Source of the DNA: an uncultured Oscillospiraceae bacterium
Lineage (GTDB): Bacteria; Bacillota; Clostridia; Oscillospirales; Oscillospiraceae
NCBI GenBank assembly: GCA_934573935.1
Contig: CAKTMO010000030.1
Location: 1 to 15,809 of the forward strand
Reading direction: 5' to 3'
Length of the DNA stretch: 15,809 nucleotides
How positions within the stretch are numbered: the first letter of the stretch is position 1; each line of letters starts with the position of its first letter. Under the pieces are notes generated by a model that made no database searches, was not told the DNA's origin, and saw only the letters and a list, made by a program, of their open reading frames with translations. A program made the position numbers and the translations under genes. Below, one piece after another: positions 12,297 to 15,809 of the stretch.

Positions 12297-13508
12297 TCAG
12301 CGGCTCAGGGCCTGATCCAGATCGGCGATGATGTCGTCCGGATCCTCCAGACCCACCGACATGCGGATCATGCCGTCGGTAATACCCGCGGCCTCCCGCA
12401 CCTCCTTGGGGATCATGGTGTGGGTCATGGCCGCCGCCTGCTCCACCAGCGTCTCCGTGTCGCCCAGAGATACCGCCAGCGTGCACAGCTTCAGGCTGTT
12501 GATGAACTTCTTACCGGCCTCCAGCCCGCCCTTCACGTCGAAGGAGATCATGCCGCCGCCGCCCCGCATCTGCTTTTTGGCGATGTCGTACTGGGGATTG
12601 GACTCCAGGAAAGGATAGCGCACCGTCTCGATGCGGGGGTCCGCCTCCAGCCAGCGGGCGATCTTCAGGGCATTCTCATTGTGCTGCCGCATCCGCACGC
12701 CCAACGTCTTCATGCCTCGGCATACCAGAAAGGCCGTAAACGGCGCCATCACCGCGCCGAAATGCATCAGCGTGCCCAACCGGCACTGACGCAGGAACTC
12801 CGTGTCGTTGGAGATCACCGCGCCGCCCAGCAGGTCGCCGTGGCCGCCGATGTACTTGGTCAGGCTGTGGATCACCACGTCCACCCCCAGATCCAGGGGA
12901 TTGGTGTTGTAGGGGGTGGCAAAGGTGTTGTCCACAAACACCTTCGCGCCGTGGCGGTGGGCGATCTTCGCCACCTCCGCCAGATCCACCAGCACCATGG
13001 TGGGGTTGGCGGGGGTCTCCACATAGATGACCTTGGTGTTGGGCTTGATGAGGGGCTCCAGCTCCTCCAGATGGTCCGCCTGGAAGGAATCGTGCTCAAT
13101 GCCGAACCGCGGCAGCCAGTCGCTGGTGATGTCCTCAGTGCCGGAATACTTGGCCTTGGTGAAGATCACGTGGTCGCCGCATTTCAGCGCCGCGAACAGC
13201 GCGCCCGCCACCGCGCCCATGCCGGAGGCGTAGGACACCGCGCCCTTGCCGTGCTCCAGCGCCGCCAGCTTCTGCTCCATATAGTCCAGGGAGGGGTTGG
13301 TGATCCGGCTGTAGGCAAAGCTCTCGGCGTAGTCGCCGCAGGCCTCCACGGCGTCGTCGGTGGAATCGAAATAGAACGTGGACGTCTGATAGATGGGCGG
13401 GATCAGGGAACCGTAGGGGTCACGGGGCTCTCCGGCATGTACCTCCACCGTGTCGAATTTGACCTGCTCCGGCTGAAACTCTGGATGCTTCATGATAAGC
13501 TGGCTCAT
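12297..13508 (-). CDS. Cys/Met-metabolism PLP-dependent enzyme (methionine gamma-lyase / cystathionine gamma-synthase family)
   Basis: 403 residues, fold type I. PLP Lys is K218 (HSLTKYIGGHGD), with Asp193 (VFVDNTF) for the pyridine nitrogen, Tyr66-Arg68 (AYSRITNP) for the phosphate from the partner subunit, Tyr121 (KAKYSGT) stacking on the ring, and the C-terminal SLGDTETL and RMSVGLED marks. Overall sequence runs closest, from memory, to methionine gamma-lyase: PPIYQTSTF, SYASGMGAV, VIYVETPANP. However, the Cys after the stacking Tyr that is characteristic of studied methionine gamma-lyases is replaced by Gly123. Activities possible: gamma-elimination of methionine or cystathionine, or O-acetylhomoserine sulfhydrylation. 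GGAGGT sits 6 bases before the ATG. First gene of a pair with the B3/B4 protein; a 15-bp inverted repeat lies just upstream. No substrate can be assigned from sequence. Confidence 0.92.
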   Translation of the reverse strand: MSQLIMKHPEFQPEQVKFDTVEVHAGEPRDPYGSLIPPIYQTSTFYFDSTDDAVEACGDYAESFAYSRITNPSLDYMEQKLAALEHGKGAVSYASGMGAVAGALFAALKCGDHVIFTKAKYSGTEDITSDWLPRFGIEHDSFQADHLEELEPLIKPNTKVIYVETPANPTMVLVDLAEVAKIAHRHGAKVFVDNTFATPYNTNPLDLGVDVVIHSLTKYIGGHGDLLGGAVISNDTEFLRQCRLGTLMHFGAVMAPFTAFLVCRGMKTLGVRMRQHNENALKIARWLEADPRIETVRYPFLESNPQYDIAKKQMRGGGGMISFDVKGGLEAGKKFINSLKLCTLAVSLGDTETLVEQAAAMTHTMIPKEVREAAGITDGMIRMSVGLEDPDDIIADLDQALSR

Positions 13509-13527
13509 AGCGGCACCTCCATAAATA

Positions 13528-13569
13528 ATATGCTGACAGGCAGCTTGGTTTTCTTGCCTGTCAGCATAT
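13528..13569 (-). promoter_or_regulatory. Perfect 15-bp inverted repeat upstream of the Cys/Met PLP enzyme gene
   Basis: ATATGCTGACAGGCA (13528-13542) and TGCCTGTCAGCATAT (13555-13569), 12-base loop, 20 bases before the start codon of the minus-strand gene. No T-run on either side, so not a terminator. A weak promoter (TTCCCT, 17 bases, TATGCT, minus strand) would put the -10 inside the first arm, which would suit a repressor site; alternatively it is an RNA hairpin before the ribosome site. A smaller dyad CCTATG/CATAGG lies at 13602-13619. Confidence 0.7.
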
Positions 13570-13627
13570 CACATTTTGTCACAACAGGGAAATACCGCGA
13601 ACCTATGTCGCTCCATAGGAAAAAGCT

Positions 13628-14542
13628 TTAGCCTTCGCCAACCCTCAGCTGCGCGGCCATACAGTCCAGAAACGCCCGCTCGATGGGCCGCAGCGCCTTG
13701 CCCCGTATGCCGATCCAGCCGATGTCCACCCGATCCCCTGTGTCGATGGGGACACAGGCCACCTCCCGCGCCAGACGGGACGAGATGACCCCCGTGCCGA
13801 TATCATAGGCCAGGCAGCTGCGCATCAGCGCCGTGCTTACATACAGGTCGCTGATGTACACCACCTTGCGGGGATAGAAGTTGGGCAGCATCATCTCCTC
13901 CGAGAAGAAGCCGGGGGAGTCGGCGTTCTGCTCATACACGATGCAGGGGTAGTTCATCAGCTCCTCCGGCATCACCCGTTCCCGTCCCGCCAGCGGATGG
14001 GTCACCGACAAAAAGGCGTGGGGCACCGCCTGGGTCACGGCGTGGAATTCCAGGTTGTTGTCCTCCAGCACCTTCATCATGTGGCGGCGGTTGGCGTCCG
14101 ACAGGAAGATGACCCCCAGGTCGCTGTACTGCTTGCGCACATCCTCGATCACGGCGGTGGTCTGGGTCTGGTTCAGTCCCAGGGTGTACCGGTCCGCCTC
14201 CAGCGTGCCCACAAAGGTCTCAAAGGCGCTCACCACAAAGTCGTAGTGCTGGCTGCTGACGAAGAAGGAGGGTTTCTCCCGCTCCGCGTCGCTGTGGAAG
14301 TATTCGCCGATATAGTCCGCGTCCCGCAGCAGCCGGTTGCTGAGCTTCAACAGCTCCCGCCCCTCGTTGGTGATGGCGATGCCTGTGGAGGAGCGGGTGA
14401 AAATGGTGATGCCCAGCTCCTCCTCCAGAGCGTTCACCAGATTGCTGATGCTGGGCTGGGAGACGTACAGCTTCTGCGCCGCCTTGCTGAAGGAGCCGCA
14501 CCGCTCCACCATGGATACGTATTTCAATTGCTGCAAGGTCAT
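13628..14542 (-). CDS. LysR family transcriptional regulator
   Basis: 304 residues, standard length. Winged helix-turn-helix at residues 1-62: LQQLKYVSMVERCGSFSKAA, then LYVSQPSISNLVNALEEELG and IFTRSSTGIAITNEG. The remainder is the periplasmic-binding-like effector domain with VIFLSDAN, PLAGRERVMPEELMNYPCIV and a late YDIGTGVIS strand. AGGAGG stands just before the ATG, inside the last bases of the upstream gntR gene's downstream gap (11 bases), so gntR and lysR form an operon. Its stop lies 119 bases before the Cys/Met PLP enzyme gene in the same direction, making that gene a plausible target: LysR proteins often control neighbours, and several control Cys/Met genes. The effector is unknown. 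Confidence 0.93.
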   Translation of the reverse strand: MTLQQLKYVSMVERCGSFSKAAQKLYVSQPSISNLVNALEEELGITIFTRSSTGIAITNEGRELLKLSNRLLRDADYIGEYFHSDAEREKPSFFVSSQHYDFVVSAFETFVGTLEADRYTLGLNQTQTTAVIEDVRKQYSDLGVIFLSDANRRHMMKVLEDNNLEFHAVTQAVPHAFLSVTHPLAGRERVMPEELMNYPCIVYEQNADSPGFFSEEMMLPNFYPRKVVYISDLYVSTALMRSCLAYDIGTGVISSRLAREVACVPIDTGDRVDIGWIGIRGKALRPIERAFLDCMAAQLRVGEG

Positions 14543-14553
14543 GGGCGTCCTCC

Positions 14554-15276
14554 TTATATCTGCAGGTCCCGTCCGGCGGCGCGGGTGTGAGTCTGCATGG
14601 CGCTGCGGGCCGCGCGGCTGTCCTGCTGCTCAATGGCGGACAGGATGATGCTGTGGGTGTCCAGGATCCGGCGGCCCAGGGCCACCCGATCCTCCGCCGA
14701 CAGGGTCAGCATCTTCTGGCGCAGCGTCTCCTTTTCCACGTTGCCCAGCACCTCCGTCACGATACCGGCCACCCGATTGCCGCTGGCCCGCGCCAGCAGG
14801 CTGTGGAACCGCACGTCCAGCTCAATGAACCGCTCATAGTCCGTCAAAGCCGCTTCCGCCTCCGCCACGCACTGCCGCAGATCGTGAAGATCGCTGTCGC
14901 TGCGCCGCTTGGCGGCCCAGGCGGCGATGGTGGAGTCGTTGCTCTGCCGGTATTCGTTCAGCTCGGCAAGGGACACCTGGCTCAACTGGATCATGTCCTT
15001 CAGCGGCTCCTCGGCGGCGTGCAGGCTCAGCTCCTGCACCACCGCGCCGGAGGCCCCCTGGGTGGAGGTGATGTAGCCGCCCTGCTCCAGCCGCTTCAGC
15101 GCTTCCCGAATGGTGGGGCGGCTGCGCTGCAGCTCCGCCATCATGGCCCGCTCCGAGGGCAGGCGGTCGCCGGGCTTCAGGGCGCCGGAGGTGATCAGGG
15201 CACGGAGTTGTTCATAGATATCATCGCTGGCCCGCCGTGCGGGATCCAGATGGATATGCAGCTCCTGCGCGTCCAT
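14554..15276 (-). CDS. GntR family regulator, FadR subfamily (FCD domain)
   Basis: 240 residues. N-terminal winged helix-turn-helix at about 17-85 (DDIYEQLRALITSGALKPGD, LPSERAMMAELQRSRPTIRE, ALKRLEQGGYI). The C-terminal FCD domain of all-helical type has the metal/ligand residues in place: Asp and His in ELDVRFHSLL, His in THSIILSAI and the last His in MQTHTRA. Such proteins sense carboxylic acids (lactate, pyruvate, acyl compounds) and are usually repressors. I use ATG 15276 with AAGGAGG 7 bases upstream; the frame is open to 15306 without such a site. Followed by lysR after 11 bases. The adjacent etfA gene, transcribed in the same direction just upstream, makes an Etf-linked dehydrogenase pathway a likely target (inference). 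Confidence 0.93.
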   Translation of the reverse strand: MDAQELHIHLDPARRASDDIYEQLRALITSGALKPGDRLPSERAMMAELQRSRPTIREALKRLEQGGYITSTQGASGAVVQELSLHAAEEPLKDMIQLSQVSLAELNEYRQSNDSTIAAWAAKRRSDSDLHDLRQCVAEAEAALTDYERFIELDVRFHSLLARASGNRVAGIVTEVLGNVEKETLRQKMLTLSAEDRVALGRRILDTHSIILSAIEQQDSRAARSAMQTHTRAAGRDLQI

Positions 15277-15307
15277 GACAACGCCTCCTTTCAAATGGTA
15301 AAACAAT

Positions 15308-15336
15308 AATATAACAAAATGTTGCTAAAATGTCAA
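15308..15336 (-). promoter_or_regulatory. Consensus promoter of the gntR-lysR operon
   Basis: Minus strand: -35 TTGACA (15336-15331), 17-base spacer, -10 TATATT (15313-15308). Confidence 0.85.
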
Positions 15337-15351
15337 GAAAATTCCTCCACC

Positions 15352-15407
15352 AAAAGGGGCGTAATTGGTACATAAAAGGCCGTTATTGGTACATAAAACG
15401 CCCTTTT
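15352..15407. promoter_or_regulatory. Two 14-bp direct repeats 21 bp apart upstream of the gntR promoter
   Basis: ATTGGTACATAAAA occurs at 15364-15377 and 15385-15398, spaced by two helical turns, so bound proteins would sit on one face of the DNA. The pair is enclosed by an imperfect inverted repeat AAAAGGGGCG (15352-15361)/CGCCCTTTT (15399-15407). The TTGGTAC core resembles the TGGT half-site of FadR-type operators, so GntR self-control is plausible. It lies upstream of the -35, between the etfA terminator and the promoter. Confidence 0.6.
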
Positions 15408-15414
15408 AGAGAGG

Positions 15415-15451
15415 GAAAAAACAGGCTGTAGCAAGACAGCCTGTTTTTTTG
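15415..15451. terminator. Terminator of the etf operon (potentially bidirectional)
   Basis: ACAGGCTGT (15421-15429), loop AGCAAG, ACAGCCTGT (15436-15444), with A-run and T-run on the two sides. For the minus-strand etfA the run of A becomes the U-tract. Confidence 0.9.
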
Positions 15452-15464
15452 AGGGAGGAACCTC

Positions 15465-15809
15465 TTATTTCGCAGCCTTGGCGGCCTTGATGGACTCGAT
15501 GAGTTCGGGGACGACCTTGAACAGGTCGCCGGTGATGCCGTAATCGGCAACCTCGAAGATGGGAGCGGTCTCGTTCTTGTTGACGGCGATGATGCACTCG
15601 GAATCCTGCATACCAGCCTTGTGCTGGATAGCGCCGGAAATGCCCAGAGCAACATAGACCTTGGGATGGACGGTCTTGCCGGTCTGACCCACCTGATGGT
15701 CAGCGGAGATCCAGCCGGCGTCCACGCAGGCGCGGGAGGAACCCACGACGCCGCCCAGGACCTCAGCCAGCTCCTCGGCCAGCTTGATGCCCTTCTCCAC
15801 GTCCTTGGA
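15465..15809 (-). CDS. etfA: Electron transfer flavoprotein alpha subunit, C-terminal part (gene continues beyond the window)
   Basis: 115 codons of the C-terminal FAD-binding domain; the frame is open to the right edge. [53 protein letters not shown] and [10 protein letters not shown], in this order, are the EtfA FAD-domain marks; the QVGQTGKTV and GISGAIQH loops hold FAD. EtfA pairs with EtfB to carry electrons from acyl-CoA or hydroxy-acid dehydrogenases; in anaerobic Firmicutes such pairs often take part in flavin-based electron bifurcation with butyryl-CoA or lactate dehydrogenase. Without the upstream genes neither partner can be chosen. The terminator follows after 14-21 bases, so etfA is last in its operon. 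Confidence 0.95.
   Translation of the reverse strand, partial: SKDVEKGIKLAEELAEVLGGVVGSSRACVDAGWISADHQVGQTGKTVHPKVYVALGISGAIQHKAGMQDSECIIAVNKNETAPIFEVADYGITGDLFKVVPELIESIKAAKAAK

Noticed and set aside
11643..13631. Long plus-strand open frame (662 codons) over the PLP enzyme and B3/B4 genes
   Set aside because: Low-complexity His/Val/Gln-rich translation antisense to two recognisable genes; a shadow of codon bias.
1..15809. tRNA or rRNA genes
   Set aside because: I saw no cloverleaf with GTTCRANYC arm or rRNA signature on either strand by eye.

Overview
The window looks like a chromosomal segment of a GC-rich anaerobic Firmicute, most likely of the Oscillospiraceae/Ruminococcaceae group of gut bacteria. 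This is inferred from strong Shine-Dalgarno sites, sigma-A type promoters, lipoprotein boxes, an Etf subunit next to a FadR-type regulator, a surface protein with a Pro/Thr-rich stalk and KTFDAG-type C-terminal anchor, and the 'GTAGGGCGGGGTGCCCTCAC' type of dispersed repeat. I could not run any search, so the taxonomy is an impression.

Layout, left to right. (1) 2-2403, + strand: a polar amino acid ABC transporter (lipoprotein binding protein cut by the left edge, permease, ATPase) closed by a terminator. The binding protein appears circularly permuted: the strand and helices that normally end the fold come first, just after the lipobox. (2) 2404-2941: an intergenic stretch with dispersed hairpin repeats and the promoter/leader of a secreted beta-helix-like surface protein (2942-4447). 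(3) 4494-6134: a divergent pair, a DUF1836 regulator-like gene (-) and a DegV-family fatty-acid-binding gene (+), between back-to-back promoters. (4) 6178-8273: a cysteine biosynthesis operon, cysK-cysE, preceded by its own promoter, a 33-residue leader peptide with five Cys codons, and a perfect 14-bp-stem terminator with a competing antiterminator. This is a complete candidate cysteine attenuator. (5) 8291-9055: a 121-bp two-part tandem repeat array, then two copies of a hairpin element also found at 2628-2720. (6) 9197-10180: an alanine racemase-like gene. (7) 10224-11441: two small envelope-associated genes on the - strand, each with its own promoter and terminator. (8) 11598-13508: a two-gene - strand operon of a Cys/Met-metabolism PLP enzyme and a B3/B4-domain protein. 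(9) 13628-15276: a gntR-lysR regulator operon with a consensus promoter and direct repeats upstream. (10) 15465-15809: the C-terminal end of EtfA, running off the right edge.

How the parts fit: CysE makes O-acetylserine and CysK converts it with sulfide to cysteine. The leader would couple their transcription to charged tRNA-Cys. The PLP enzyme further right handles Met/Cys-type thio-amino acids, so sulfur amino acid metabolism is a theme of the window, and the amino acid ABC transporter could (inference only) bring in a related substrate. The GntR/FadR regulator beside etfA suggests control of an Etf-linked dehydrogenase pathway. The two strongest observations are the permuted binding protein and the Cys-leader attenuator; the third is a hairpin repeat family whose copies show compensatory base changes.
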